Positions 27,052 to 36,621 of a DNA stretch of 64,000 nucleotides are shown in pieces; position 1 is the stretch's first letter; each line of letters starts with the position of its first letter. The notes below the pieces were generated by a model, which had not been told where the DNA came from, made no database searches, and saw nothing but the letters and a program-made list of their open reading frames with translations. Location of the stretch: positions 434,001 through 498,000 of the forward strand of contig NZ_CP093310.2 of NCBI RefSeq assembly GCF_022631235.3, read 5' to 3'. A program made the translations under genes and the position numbers. The DNA is from Psychrobacter raelei (lineage in GTDB: Bacteria > Pseudomonadota > Gammaproteobacteria > Pseudomonadales > Moraxellaceae).

Positions 27052-27565
27052 TTTGTGTCCTTACATTAAAAAGTGAAAAGAAAGTAAGCAAAAAAATACA
27101 CCACAAGAGGTGTGCTCTTTAAGCCATAGGCGCATAACGCCCTACATTATCTTCTACCAACACATAACATCCTATTGGGTGTGGCTTTATATTTGGCCAA
27201 GCCAAATTTATTATAATTTCTACACGAAATAAAATATAACTGAGTTGGAGAGTGCCCTAAATACAGCTATGAGCGACTTATGGTATGCGCCTATATTAAG
27301 TATAGCTCAGATTAATTTTAAAAACAGCGGGTAAGTGCTTAAAAATAAAAACTTTCTTTAGAGGGCTTATGAAAAACCATCAAAACCCTTTAGGCAAATT
27401 TTCAGAAGTTTGGTACCATAGCCTACACTTAATTTAGCAATATAGGCCTAGTTGGGCCCCCATAGGAAGCTGCTCATGGCAAACCGTTACTCAAAAATTT
27501 TATTTAACTCAAGCTTAACTGATTTAGTCTGTGAGCGCCTATATTTTGACAATAATGGTGCTCAA
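27052..27565. other. Divergent region between ackA and lptM
   Basis: About 500 bp that should contain the ackA and lptM promoters. A 22-codon reading frame (27369-27437, ATG after AGAGGGC) is open but has no recognisable character. No terminator or known operator was found. Confidence 0.4.
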
Positions 27566-27820
27566 ATGAGCGGTAAAAATGCACAAAAAAAGGCGCGTAA
27601 AAAACCCAATACCCCTATTATAACTATGGTTATGATGTTGGGGACGCTGATGTTAACCGGCTGTGGTCAAAAAGGGGCGTTATATTTGCCCGAAGAGGCG
27701 CCTAGCAATACTGATTTTATGATTTATAAAGGCAATAAGAGTGAGGCTAATAAGGTAAAAGAGGCACAAACCCGCGAGCAAGTTGAACAAGCGGCTGAGC
27801 AGGATCCTGAAGATTATTAA
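27566..27820 (+). CDS. lptM: LPS translocon maturation chaperone LptM (YifL-like lipoprotein)
   Basis: This short outer-membrane lipoprotein has the LptM motif directly at its lipobox: LMLTGCGQKGALYLPEEAP. LptM helps oxidative maturation of the LptD-LptE translocon that places LPS at the cell surface. With ATG at 27566 the product has 84 residues, a basic N-terminus (KKARKKP), one hydrophobic segment and the acylated Cys at 33. The open frame extends upstream to 27452, but that would put over 60 residues before the Cys. It lies before lysA-dapF-xerC, as YifL lies before dapF in E. coli, which supports the call. Confidence 0.85.
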   Translation: MSGKNAQKKARKKPNTPIITMVMMLGTLMLTGCGQKGALYLPEEAPSNTDFMIYKGNKSEANKVKEAQTREQVEQAAEQDPEDY

Positions 27821-27927
27821 TTTGCTTTGGGTGCACCGCTTTACCTGTTTTGACATTAATGGTTTAATAAGTTGATTAAACTGCTTTTTTGTTGATTTAT
27901 ACTCTCTGACTTGGACACCTTTATATT

Positions 27928-29265
27928 ATGAGCAACCCCGACTTATCTCAAGCCGCCGTACAACATAGCGAATCTGGTCTACGCATCAATCCTGAAGTCT
28001 TTGTCAAAAAACTGCCCACTTTAAGCTATCAGCAAGGGACCTTGTTTGTGGAGCAAGCCTCTGTACAGCAGTTGGCTGAGCAGTATGGTACGCCTTTGTA
28101 TGTGTATTCAAAGCAGGCAATTTTGGATGCTTATACGGCATACACTACCAGTTTTGCAGCCATTGACCATCAGGTCTGCTATGCGGTCAAAGCCAACTCA
28201 AACTTAGCGGTGTTGTCGGTATTGGCCAAAGCCGGTGCAGGCTTTGATTTGGTGTCCTCAGGGGAGCTGGCTCGAGTACTGGCCGTGGGCGCTGACCCCA
28301 GTAAAATTGTATTCTCAGGTGTGGGCAAAACCGTCACTGAACTCACAGCGGCGCTTAAAGCAGGTATTGGCTGCTTTAACGTAGAGTCATTAAGTGAGCT
28401 TGATACGCTAAATGCGGTGGCAGCAGAGCTGAATGTTAAGGCGCCGATCTCCATTCGGGTCAACCCAGATGTCGATGCCAAAACCCATCCTTATATTTCA
28501 ACCGGCCTAAAAGACAATAAATTTGGTATCAGTCATGACATCGCTGTGGCAGCATATCAACATGCCGCAAGCCTAGAGCACTTACAGATTGTCGGTATCG
28601 ACTGCCATATTGGCTCACAGTTGACCGAAATTGATCCGTTTGTGGCCGCTTTGGATAAGGTGTGTGAGCTGATTGAAGCGCTCAAACAAGTAGGCATTGA
28701 GCTACAGCACATTGATTTGGGCGGTGGTTTGGGCGTTATCTATATTGATGAAGAGGTGGCTAAGGTCAGTGAGTTTGCCGCCGCTTTATTACCAAAACTA
28801 CAAGAGCTTGGGTTAAAAGTATTTTTTGAGCCGGGCCGCAGTATTGTTGCCAACGCTGGCATGCTGGTTACCAAGGTTGAGGTGTTAAAACCCACTGAGC
28901 ATAGAGACTTTGCTATTGTTGATGCGGCTATGAATGATTTAATTCGTCCAGCGCTGTATCAAGCCGAAATGGCGGTCATTCCGGTACAAACAGCGTCGCA
29001 AGCATCACAGAAGAGCTGGGATATTGTCGGCGCTGTGTGCGAAACCGGCGACTTTTTGGCCAAAAAACGTCTGTTAAGCCTAGCAGTTGGCGATATCTTG
29101 GCCATTACCGGTGCTGGCGCTTATGGCTTTGTGATGAGTAGCAACTACAATTCGCGCCCACGTCCTGCTGAGGTTATGGTGTCAGGGGATAAGCACCAAG
29201 TGGTACGCGCCCGTGAGACCGTAGCACAGTTATTTGAGGCGGAATCAACGTTTGATATAGATTAA
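27928..29265 (+). CDS. lysA: Diaminopimelate decarboxylase
   Basis: LysA decarboxylates meso-diaminopimelate to L-lysine using PLP. It is a fold-type III enzyme: the PLP lysine lies in QVCYAVKANSNLAVL (about residue 88), followed by GFDLVSSGELARVLA, VNPDVDAKTHPYISTGLKDNKFGI, GIDCHIGSQL, DLGGGLGV, FEPGRSIVANAG and the substrate cysteine in GAVCETGDFLAK. GAYGFVMSSNYNSRPRPAEV closes the active site. The 445-residue length is slightly above average because of an N-terminal extension of about 30. dapF, two steps earlier in the pathway, is downstream beyond a terminator. Confidence 0.97.
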   Translation: MSNPDLSQAAVQHSESGLRINPEVFVKKLPTLSYQQGTLFVEQASVQQLAEQYGTPLYVYSKQAILDAYTAYTTSFAAIDHQVCYAVKANSNLAVLSVLAKAGAGFDLVSSGELARVLAVGADPSKIVFSGVGKTVTELTAALKAGIGCFNVESLSELDTLNAVAAELNVKAPISIRVNPDVDAKTHPYISTGLKDNKFGISHDIAVAAYQHAASLEHLQIVGIDCHIGSQLTEIDPFVAALDKVCELIEALKQVGIELQHIDLGGGLGVIYIDEEVAKVSEFAAALLPKLQELGLKVFFEPGRSIVANAGMLVTKVEVLKPTEHRDFAIVDAAMNDLIRPALYQAEMAVIPVQTASQASQKSWDIVGAVCETGDFLAKKRLLSLAVGDILAITGAGAYGFVMSSNYNSRPRPAEVMVSGDKHQVVRARETVAQLFEAESTFDID

Positions 29266-29326
29266 GCCATCAACGCATTAAAAAAATTAATCATAATTAT
29301 CTGCTCAACGTGCATTGATAATTGAC

Positions 29327-29358
29327 AAAAAAACCTGCATTTACTGTGCAGGTTTTTT
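29327..29358 (+). terminator. Intrinsic terminator of lysA
   Basis: The stem AAAAAACCTGCA / TGCAGGTTTTTT around TTTACTG is followed by T. dapF therefore probably has its own promoter in the next 190 bases. Confidence 0.9.
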
Positions 29359-29546
29359 TATTTTTTGGCGCATCATTCAGCGCCGCCCTTGTATTCATTG
29401 GCAATCTAATAACTGCTGTGTGCTGTATCGCTAAGCAAAACTTAAGGGCAGATAAGCCAATTGCCAATACAGCACAGTTAGGCATTATCATTGTGATATT
29501 GTGCATGTTAAGATAAGCCATAAATAGAATCTAAGGAATATAAAAT

Positions 29547-30428
29547 ATGCTTATGGAGTTTACAAAAATGCATGGGCTGGGCAATGACTTTATGGTCATT
29601 GACTTGGTCACTCAGCGTTTGGAGCTGACACCAGAGCTGATTACATTATTGGCTGATCGCAACTTAGGTATTGGCTTCGATCAGCTGTTGGTGGTTGAGC
29701 CACCCATGCGTCCAGATGTTGATTTTCGCTACCGCATCTTTAATTCAGATGGTAGTGAGGTGGAGCAATGTGGTAATGGGGCACGCTGTTTTGCCCGGTT
29801 TGTACAGGCGCGCAAACTGTCATTCAAGCAGCGTATTCGGGTTGAAACCAAGTCAGGTATTTTGACGTTATCGACTGATAATTACGGCTGGGTAGAGGTG
29901 GATATGGGCAAGCCGCGCTTTGAGCCGGCAGAGATTCCTTTTACGCCCAAAGCCATTACTAAAATACAAAACGCTTATCACCTAGATGTCGAGGGGACGC
30001 CGGTACAATTGTATGTGGCCAATATGGGCAACCCACATGCGGTTATTAAGGTCGATGATATCTTGACGGCCGATGTTGAGAAGCTTGGCAAAGCCATTGA
30101 GTCGCATCCGGCATTTCCTGAGCGGGTCAATGTTGGCTTTATGCAGGTGATGAACCAGCGTCACATTCGTCTGCGTGTCTATGAGCGCGGTGTGGGCGAG
30201 ACCCAAGCCTGTGGTACAGGTGCTTGTGCGGCGGTCGCTACAGGCATTCGCGAAGGCTGGCTAGATGAGGGCGAGGAGATTAGAGCGCAGCTTTATGGCG
30301 GCAGTTTACTGATTCGCTGGTCACCTGGCTATTCTGTGATGATGACCGGCCCGACCGCTTTCGTCTATGAGGGTGTGTTTAGTCCTGATGGTATTATGGC
30401 GCAGGCCGGTCTTAAGCCATTAAGCTAG
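29547..30428 (+). CDS. dapF: Diaminopimelate epimerase
   Basis: DapF converts LL- to meso-diaminopimelate for lysine and peptidoglycan. Both catalytic cysteines are visible: Cys in [19 protein letters not shown] (about residue 75) and in [13 protein letters not shown] (about 220). The N-terminal [15 protein letters not shown] and the NMGNPHAV segment are typical. Length 293 compared with 274 in E. coli. The ATG at 29547 has AAGGA seven bases upstream; an ATG two codons later is also possible. xerC starts 30 bases after the stop, as in many gamma-proteobacteria. Confidence 0.97.
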   Translation: MLMEFTKMHGLGNDFMVIDLVTQRLELTPELITLLADRNLGIGFDQLLVVEPPMRPDVDFRYRIFNSDGSEVEQCGNGARCFARFVQARKLSFKQRIRVETKSGILTLSTDNYGWVEVDMGKPRFEPAEIPFTPKAITKIQNAYHLDVEGTPVQLYVANMGNPHAVIKVDDILTADVEKLGKAIESHPAFPERVNVGFMQVMNQRHIRLRVYERGVGETQACGTGACAAVATGIREGWLDEGEEIRAQLYGGSLLIRWSPGYSVMMTGPTAFVYEGVFSPDGIMAQAGLKPLS

Positions 30429-30457
30429 GTGCAAGCAAGGTCAGGTCAACCACAGTC

Positions 30458-31465
30458 ATGACAAATAAAGTGCTGGAGCAGCAGCAGCTAGAGGATTCTT
30501 TGGTCACCAAACCTGTTTTTGCTGAGCTAGAGGCCTTATTGCCACCAGTGGAGCAGTGGTTAAGCGAGCTGTCGGTGCGTCAGATGTCAGCGCATACCAT
30601 TGATGCCTATTATGCAGGCCTGTATCAACTGGCCTGCTTTTTGGCGCAGGCCCAGCTCAACTGGACCCGCTGTGATAAACGGCAATTGGCCAAATATATC
30701 GCTAAGCGCTTAGATACTGATGCGCTGGCCATCTCTAGCGTGCAGCAAGAGCTGTCGGCCATTCGCCACTTTTATAGCTGGCTTATTGAGCAAGGCCAAG
30801 CCCGCATCAATCCCACCACCGGTTATCAGCTCAAGCGTGCGCCTCGGCCGCTGCCCAGTATTGCTGATGGCGACTTAATTGCTCAGCTACTTGAGCAGCC
30901 CATGCCAGATACACCAGAGCAGGCTCGGCTGTGGATACGGGATAAAGCGATGTTTGAGCTGCTCTACAGTAGTGGCCTACGTGTGGGGGAGCTGGTCGGG
31001 CTGAATGTGGCTGATCTGCGTATCGATGCCAAAGGGGAGCGTGGCGAGGTGCGGGTGACAGGTAAAGGTAATAAAACCCGCTTAGTGCCAGTGGGGCGCC
31101 AAGCATTAAAGGCCATTAATAGGTATCTGCCACATCGCAATCTGTGGGAAGAGCGTGGTGATAGAGCTTTATTTATCAGTGAAAAACATGGTACTCGATT
31201 GACCACACGAGCGGTGCAGCAGCGCCTAAAAGTTGCCGCTGCCCGAGCTGGTATTGCCCAAAATATGTATCCGCATTTGCTGCGCCACTGTTTTGCCTCG
31301 CACATGCTGTCAGGCAGTGGCGATTTGCGGGCAGTGCAAGAGATGCTTGGCCACAGTGATATCAGCACCACGCAGATTTATACCCATGTAGACTTTGATA
31401 GACTGACTCAAGTGTATGATAAAGCGCATCCTCGAGCCTCGCAGGAGAAAAAAACGCCTCGTTAA
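30458..31465 (+). CDS. xerC: Tyrosine recombinase XerC
   Basis: XerC and XerD resolve chromosome dimers at dif with FtsK. The N-terminal SAM-like core-binding domain (about residues 25-125; TIDAYYAGLYQLACFL) is followed by the catalytic domain with the R-K-H-R-H-Y set: SSGLRVGELVGLN (Arg), a TGKGNKTRLVPV Lys, HLLRHCFASHML (His, Arg), LGHSDISTTQIYTHVDF (His, Tyr). It has 335 residues, longer than E. coli XerC (298), mostly at the N-terminus. Its place after dapF favours XerC over XerD. Confidence 0.95.
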   Translation: MTNKVLEQQQLEDSLVTKPVFAELEALLPPVEQWLSELSVRQMSAHTIDAYYAGLYQLACFLAQAQLNWTRCDKRQLAKYIAKRLDTDALAISSVQQELSAIRHFYSWLIEQGQARINPTTGYQLKRAPRPLPSIADGDLIAQLLEQPMPDTPEQARLWIRDKAMFELLYSSGLRVGELVGLNVADLRIDAKGERGEVRVTGKGNKTRLVPVGRQALKAINRYLPHRNLWEERGDRALFISEKHGTRLTTRAVQQRLKVAAARAGIAQNMYPHLLRHCFASHMLSGSGDLRAVQEMLGHSDISTTQIYTHVDFDRLTQVYDKAHPRASQEKKTPR

Positions 31466-31492
31466 CGCTTAACCAACGTGGCTAACATACCG

Positions 31493-31528
31493 CCAGTACT
31501 TACCCATAACCCAGTACTTACCCATAAC
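31493..31528. repeat. 18-bp tandem duplication after xerC
   Basis: CCAGTACTTACCCATAAC occurs twice in direct succession without mismatch. Confidence 0.92.
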
Positions 31529-31562
31529 AAAGCCAGATAGCCACCTGCCATCTGGCTTTGTT
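31526..31562. terminator. Bidirectional terminator between xerC and the convergent amidase gene
   Basis: A perfect 13-bp stem, AACAAAGCCAGAT / ATCTGGCTTTGTT, with an 11-base loop lies between the two convergent stops. Confidence 0.8.
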
Positions 31563-31571
31563 ATTTAGGGT

Positions 31572-32456
31572 TTATGCCAAGCGATGACAGTGATGGATGG
31601 GCATGTTTTGGCGCCAATTTTGCTGCTTTGTGCGCTCAAAGGGAGCAGTAATTAATTCAAATCCCTGCTCAGGCTGCATAAGCTTGGTCTGATTGGTGCC
31701 GACCAGCTGCTCACCATTAGCATTCATGATGCTACTGTGCCCCCAAGTCTGCCGCTGCCCACTGGGGATATCGTGCGTGCCGCCTTGAGCTGAGCCTACC
31801 ACCAAGCACTGAGCATCCAAGGCACGTGCTTGTAATAACAACTGCCAATGCGCCTTACCCGTTTGATAAGTAAAGGCGGATGGTGCGGTTAGAATCTCGG
31901 CGCCTGATTGCCGCAGCTTTTGCGCTAAGGCGGGAAAGCGCAGATCAAAGCACACCATCATCCCCACAGACAGAGGCTGAGTCTGAGCTGATTGGCCAAG
32001 CAGGTTGTCCATATCGCACTGTGCGACTACCGTGGTATCACCAGGCTCAAAAGTTCTGCCCTCATCATAGCTTCCGGTGTTATCGGCCACTTGCGCTTTA
32101 AATAAATGAATCTTGTCATAACGTGCCACTCGCTTGCCCTCAGGCGAGAATAATTGACTGACTTGGCGCAAGCGTTCACCAGGTACTGGCGTACCATCAG
32201 GACGATACGCACAAGGCAAACTGCCAGCGACAATGAACATCTGATGCTCGAAGGCCAATGTGGCATACCACTGAGACAGCTCATCGAAGCGCTCGGCAAG
32301 CTGCTGCTGTCCCCCCATCCGGCAAGCATTCTCAGGCAGCACCAATAGGTGGACATCTTGCTGCTTAGCGGCGATTACAGCACGTTGTATATTCGCTAAA
32401 TTGGTCTCGATATCAAACTGACTGCTCAGCTGCACACATCCAATGATAGGGTCCAT
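31572..32456 (-). CDS. Carbon-nitrogen hydrolase family protein (Nit-like amidase)
   Basis: The 294-residue nitrilase-superfamily protein carries the catalytic Glu-Lys-Cys triad: Glu in LLVLPENAC (about residue 42), Lys in ARYDKIHLF (about 112) and Cys in MMVCFDLRFPALA (about 165). The CFDLRFP context and the YDKIHLFD-like segment resemble Nit1 / deaminated glutathione amidase, which repairs glutathione deaminated by transaminases. That substrate is an inference from resemblance. It is transcribed alone, convergent with xerC, and its upstream region carries a 19-bp tandem repeat. Confidence 0.88.
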   Translation of the reverse strand: MDPIIGCVQLSSQFDIETNLANIQRAVIAAKQQDVHLLVLPENACRMGGQQQLAERFDELSQWYATLAFEHQMFIVAGSLPCAYRPDGTPVPGERLRQVSQLFSPEGKRVARYDKIHLFKAQVADNTGSYDEGRTFEPGDTTVVAQCDMDNLLGQSAQTQPLSVGMMVCFDLRFPALAQKLRQSGAEILTAPSAFTYQTGKAHWQLLLQARALDAQCLVVGSAQGGTHDIPSGQRQTWGHSSIMNANGEQLVGTNQTKLMQPEQGFELITAPFERTKQQNWRQNMPIHHCHRLA

Positions 32457-32962
32457 TATAATCGCCTTGTCCTTTTATCTGTGGTTCAAATAGCCTGTGG
32501 CTTAACTAGCAATTTGTAGTTTAACTAGCAATTTGTAGTTTAACTAGCAATAGTTACCTTAAAAACTCACGGCCAGCTTATTTGTTTTTTGGTTCAATAT
32601 TGTATTTAGAGTAGCATGTTCGCTGGTTAGAATCTATCTAGAACCGCTGGCATTAAACGGTGTGTTTGTAGAGCAAAGCCACGGGTTATCCATGTCAAGC
32701 CCCCAAACATTAGTAGGCTAGCTTGACCAAAAAAACAACCATAAATAATCAATAAGCTTGTTTACTAAAACAAAGACTTAAGGTATTTTTTAAAAAGCCC
32801 ATCGCCCAGATATTACCGCTGATTTATGGCAGCAGTTTGTGTTAATGCGTTTATTACAACTAACTAATTTTCGTGATTTTCTAAATAATATGTGCTACTA
32901 ATAAAGCGGCGTGTCCGGCCTGAGTCGGCCAGCACTCCTCCCTAATTGAGATAAATACCCTT
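32457..32962. other. Divergent region between the amidase gene and rpoN
   Basis: About 506 bp without a supported gene. It holds the promoters of both divergent genes and a 19-bp tandem repeat at 32502-32551, close to the amidase start. lptB, often found upstream of rpoN, is absent here. Confidence 0.45.
32502..32551. repeat. 19-bp tandem repeat, about 2.6 copies
   Basis: The unit TTTAACTAGCAATTTGTAG occurs at 32502-32519 (18 of 19 bases), 32520-32538, and as a 13-base partial copy at 32539-32551. Confidence 0.9.
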
Positions 32963-34708
32963 ATGATAAGCACTTCCTTTAATTTAGGCTTTAATCTATC
33001 CACCACCCAAAAGCTGACACCTCAGATGCAGCAAGCCATTAAGCTGTTGCAGTTATCGAGCCTTGAGCTTGAGCAAGAGGTGCAGATGAAGCTTGATAGC
33101 AATCCTTTATTAGAGCGGGTAGAGGATGATGATATTGATGCTGAGGATTTTAACAGTATTGAGGAGCTGACTCGGTTGGAGCTTGATGCCGAAGCACAAA
33201 AGGAGGTGTATGACCCTTATAATGACGACTATGGCTTAGAGTATCAAGAAGGGGCGACTGAGGATGTATTTAGCGAGTTAGATGGCGATGGCTTAGGTAA
33301 TTTAGGTGACTTAAATGACTTAAACGACTTAAACGAGAACGCGCTGGATGACACAAATAAAGCGGAGGGGGATATAGAGCAAAACCAAGCTTTAATCAGT
33401 ATCACCACCACAGCAGATAACGATCTTAAGGCTGAAGCATCAAACCTAGACACCAGTCTCGGTGAGCTGCCGATAGACACTGAGTGGGATGATATCTATA
33501 CCCATAGCCCCACTGGACTTGCCGCACCAGACACCCAAGGCATGAGCGATTATCAAGGTGCAACCTCCGTCAGTTTACAAGACCACATTCGCTGGCAGCT
33601 CACTTTTAGCAAGCTGTCCTCAGTGCAGTCGCTTATCGCTGATTATTTGATTGATGCTTTGGATGATCACGGTTTTATTCAAATAGACATGGCTGAGCTA
33701 AAAGACAGCTTTGATGAAATGGCCAGCTTCTATCAGTGGCAGCAAAAAATAGAGTTAGAACATATCCAACAGGTCATCGAGCTGATTCAAAGCTGTGAGC
33801 CATTGGGAGTGGGGGCGCGCAATTTGGCCGAATCATTACAAATTCAGCTGCGTGCACTGGATGAGAATACCCCTTATATGCGTCAAGCGCTGCGTCTGCT
33901 AGATGAGCATCAACTGCTTGTGAGTAACAATATTAAAGAATTGATGAGTCGCACGGGTCTAAAAAACAATGAAATCAGCCCCGCACTCGAATTGATTCGT
34001 ACCCTGAATGCCGCGCCAGGATTGGCTTTTTCTAAAGCGCAGCCAGATTATGGCAGTACTCCTGAGGTGTATGATATCCCTGATGTGATTGTACAACTGG
34101 TGCATAACCAAGGCGGCGGTGAGGCGGTGTGGAAGGTAGAGCTGAATCCAGAGACCCTGCCTAAGCTAAGAATCAATCAGCAATATGCAAGCTTGGTTAA
34201 GCGCGGGGATGACAGCCCAGACAACGTGTATCTGCGTGATAATCTAATGGATGCCCGCTTATTTATCCGAAGCATCGAAGAGCGCAATCACAACCTACTT
34301 AAAGTGGCCACCTGCATTATAAAAATGCAGCAAGATTTTTTATTACAAGGTGCCACTGCCATGAAGCCATTGATTTTAAAGGAAGTCGCTGAAGAGGTAG
34401 GTCTGCATGAGTCTACCGTATCACGGTTGACCACCAGTAAAAGCATTTTAACCCCGCAAGGGCTGTTCTCTCTCAAGCACTTTTTCTCCTCCCACGTCTC
34501 AAGTGATCAAGGTGACGTCTCCTCCACAGCCATTAGTGCCATGATTGAGGCATTAATTGACGCTGAAGACCCCAAAAAGCCGTTGTCGGACAGTGCCATT
34601 AAGCAGCATTTACAGCAGCAAGGTATAGATATTGCTCGGCGCACAGTGGCCAAATATCGAGAAGCCATGAATATTGGCTCTTCTACACAGCGCAAGTTAA
34701 AGTTCTAG
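32963..34708 (+). CDS. rpoN: RNA polymerase sigma-54 factor
   Basis: RpoN directs RNA polymerase to -24/-12 promoters that need AAA+ activators. The 581-residue protein has Region I at the N-terminus (STTQKLTPQMQQAIKLLQLSSLELEQEV...NPLLE), a long acidic Region II (about residues 55-195), the core-binding Region III, a helix-turn-helix (LKEVAEEVGLHESTVSRLT) and the RpoN box IARRTVAKYREAMNI near the end. It is about 100 residues longer than E. coli RpoN (477), almost all of it in Region II. That region contains LNDLNDLNE, encoded by three 9-base repeats. hpf lies downstream, the usual neighbour. Confidence 0.97.
   Translation: MISTSFNLGFNLSTTQKLTPQMQQAIKLLQLSSLELEQEVQMKLDSNPLLERVEDDDIDAEDFNSIEELTRLELDAEAQKEVYDPYNDDYGLEYQEGATEDVFSELDGDGLGNLGDLNDLNDLNENALDDTNKAEGDIEQNQALISITTTADNDLKAEASNLDTSLGELPIDTEWDDIYTHSPTGLAAPDTQGMSDYQGATSVSLQDHIRWQLTFSKLSSVQSLIADYLIDALDDHGFIQIDMAELKDSFDEMASFYQWQQKIELEHIQQVIELIQSCEPLGVGARNLAESLQIQLRALDENTPYMRQALRLLDEHQLLVSNNIKELMSRTGLKNNEISPALELIRTLNAAPGLAFSKAQPDYGSTPEVYDIPDVIVQLVHNQGGGEAVWKVELNPETLPKLRINQQYASLVKRGDDSPDNVYLRDNLMDARLFIRSIEERNHNLLKVATCIIKMQQDFLLQGATAMKPLILKEVAEEVGLHESTVSRLTTSKSILTPQGLFSLKHFFSSHVSSDQGDVSSTAISAMIEALIDAEDPKKPLSDSAIKQHLQQQGIDIARRTVAKYREAMNIGSSTQRKLKF
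33308..33334 (+). repeat. Three in-frame 9-bp repeats inside rpoN
   Basis: GACTTAAAT, GACTTAAAC and GACTTAAAC follow each other in the acidic linker and encode D-L-N three times. Confidence 0.85.
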
Positions 34709-35202
34709 TCGTTAGCGCTTAGTGGTGAGTTTTTTTGAAAATAAGTTTTTGCTGTTTTAGCCTAAACATAACCGAGGCGTAGACCTCATCAAATCGTCAC
34801 AAAGCCCCATTAGACAAGCAATAGCCGTTATTTAAAAAATAAAAAAATTTCAGATTATAAATGATATGGAGAAAATAACCTTATTTATTTACATTTATTT
34901 ACAATAATTGTTCTTGTGCAAATGTGTTTTTCATGTCAAATTAAAGCTGTCCCAACAAATGTTTAACTTAACCTAAGTTGCGGGCAAGCGATTCTAATAC
35001 GGATTTTAGAAGACGCTACAACCAATAATGCTGGAGTGCTATCTTATAGGTTTTTTAAAAAGCTTAGATAATACAAAGGTTTACACAATGACTTAGACAG
35101 GAAAAATGCCATTTACTAAAAAAATGCCATTGAATCGGTCATTATAAAAAAGTCTCCTTGAGTCAGCGGTAGCTGCTCAAATCAAAAAAGGATGTAAGCA
35201 TT
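34709..35202. other. Spacer between rpoN and hpf
   Basis: About 494 AT-rich bases without a gene. Two small direct repeats are visible: ATTTATTTAC twice at 34883-34902, and AAAAATGCCATT at 35102 and 35120 (period 18). An AAGGATG ribosome site precedes hpf. A separate hpf promoter is likely but not clearly identified. Confidence 0.45.
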
Positions 35203-35601
35203 ATGAACATTTCAATTACTGGCCATCACATCACTATTACTGACGCTATGAAAGACATGGTTATGGACAAGCTTTCAAAAGTTGAACGCCATTTCGATCA
35301 AATTCAAAGCATTAAAGTGATTCTTTCGCTGGACAATCATCGTACAGATGCCAGCCACAGTGGTAAAAATAACCACAAAGCAGAAGCGCTGATGCGGGTA
35401 GCGGGTCAAGAAATGTTTGTACAGTCGTATGATGATGATATGTATAAGGCCATCCATGAAATGGCAGATAAATTAGACCGGCAAGTGCGTAAATATAAAA
35501 CACGTATTGACCGTAAGACCCGCTCTTCTAAACGTAGAGAGCGCTTGGTTGCTAGCCTACCGGTAGTAGAGCCCGCCGCCGAAGAGTCTTTTGCTTATTA
35601 G
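35203..35601 (+). CDS. hpf: Ribosome hibernation promoting factor
   Basis: HPF binds the decoding site of the 30S subunit and drives 70S dimerisation or inactivation in stationary phase. The S30AE/sigma-54 modulation domain is seen in MNISITGHHITITDAMKDMVMDKLSKVERHFDQIQSIKVILS and in the MYKAIHEMADKLDRQVRKYKTR segment. At 132 residues it is longer than E. coli HPF (95), with a basic (TRSSKRRERL) and then acidic tail, yet far shorter than the long HPF of Firmicutes. It lies downstream of rpoN, the classic position. Confidence 0.95.
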   Translation: MNISITGHHITITDAMKDMVMDKLSKVERHFDQIQSIKVILSLDNHRTDASHSGKNNHKAEALMRVAGQEMFVQSYDDDMYKAIHEMADKLDRQVRKYKTRIDRKTRSSKRRERLVASLPVVEPAAEESFAY

Positions 35602-35724
35602 GTTCTAGCTTAGGGTGATAGCTTAGGATTATTTGATAACCTTAAGCTTGATAATCTTAAGACTGATACCCCTAAAAGCGGTTAAAAAAGTAAAAATAGG
35701 TCATAAACAGGACAAGTTATAACT

Positions 35725-35760
35725 AATAAAGCCCCTATTCGAAAGAGTAGGGGCTTTATT
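35725..35760. terminator. Bidirectional terminator between hpf and thiS
   Basis: A long stem, AATAAAGCCCCTATTC with GAGTAGGGGCTTTATT (one G-T pair), closes on a GAAA tetraloop. It lies between convergent hpf and thiS. Confidence 0.88.
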
Positions 35761-35837
35761 GATAGCTTAAAGGTGTGTTTGGATTGGTATACGACTTGAG
35801 ATATAACTAGATCTATAAAAAGTGCTCAGTCCCCAAT

Positions 35838-36038
35838 TTAGCCGCCGCCGACAGCTTGTACCACTTCAATACTCATATTTTGCACTAACACAGTGGCCAT
35901 AAGCTCAGACTTAGGGATAAGCGCCCCATCAATCTCTACTGCATAACGACCTTGGGTAAGCTCAAGCTCATCTAATACAGCTTTTACGTTGTCTTGCTCA
36001 GTGCTAATTATTTGCCCGTTGACGGTAATGGTGTACAT
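35838..36038 (-). CDS. thiS: Sulfur carrier protein ThiS
   Basis: ThiS is a ubiquitin-like carrier whose C-terminal Gly becomes a thiocarboxylate that gives sulfur to the thiazole of thiamin. The 66-residue protein begins MYTITVNGQ, has the hydrophobic VLDELELTQGRYAVEIDGALIP core with SELMATVLVQNMSIEVV and ends in AVGGG, the required diglycine end. ThiG is not in the window immediately downstream, so its partner lies elsewhere. It is downstream of the DUF423 gene with 50 bases between. Confidence 0.92.
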   Translation of the reverse strand: MYTITVNGQIISTEQDNVKAVLDELELTQGRYAVEIDGALIPKSELMATVLVQNMSIEVVQAVGGG

Positions 36039-36088
36039 GGTTAATCCCTGTCTTTAGTGATAACTGTCCAAGTTTAAGATGTTGTTAT

Positions 36089-36454
36089 TTAGCGAGGTAC
36101 CAACCTAAAGGCGGTGATGGCCAGCCACACCCAGCCAATAATCATTAAACTGCCGCCAATAGGTGTAATCGCACCAAACCAACGTGGTGCCCCCAAGGTC
36201 ATCGCAAATAGACTGCCTGCAAAGATAATAATCCCAATTTGTAATAGCCATGCTGTAGTCTGAGTGGTATAACCCAGCTTGATAAGCAGACCGACCAGTA
36301 ACAAGCCTAGCGCATGATAAAACAAATACTGGGCACCTGTGTGCCACCACGCCAGCTGTTCTGCTGATGCTATGGCCTTAATGCCATGAGCGCCAAAAGC
36401 GCCTAATGCAACCGCCATTGCCAAGTTAATGGCTGCAATAGCAATCCAGTTCAT
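36089..36454 (-). CDS. DUF423 family small membrane protein
   Basis: This 121-residue protein is almost wholly hydrophobic with four membrane helices. It carries the DUF423 (YgdD-like) pattern: LGAFGAHGIKA near the N-terminus, WHTGAQYLFYHALGLLLVG, FAGSLFAMTLG and ITPIGGSLMIIGW. The family is widespread and of unknown function. It sits between rpoH and thiS on the same strand. Confidence 0.88.
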   Translation of the reverse strand: MNWIAIAAINLAMAVALGAFGAHGIKAIASAEQLAWWHTGAQYLFYHALGLLLVGLLIKLGYTTQTTAWLLQIGIIIFAGSLFAMTLGAPRWFGAITPIGGSLMIIGWVWLAITAFRLVPR

Positions 36455-36621
36455 AATATGTGCCCTGTTATTGAGATATTAAGTCTGATTAATCTTATAA
36501 ATGCCTTATAAAATTAAGAAAATTAAGTCTAATTGACAATGATAAGGGGATATCCCAGATATGCCAAAGGCTCTCACTGTCTCACCAGTAAAAGCCTTTA
36601 TTGCATAAATGCTGTATCTGC

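Noticed and set aside
27369..27437. 22-codon reading frame upstream of lptM
   Set aside because: It has a weak ribosome site but no hydrophobic segment, conservation evidence or motif; too short to support.
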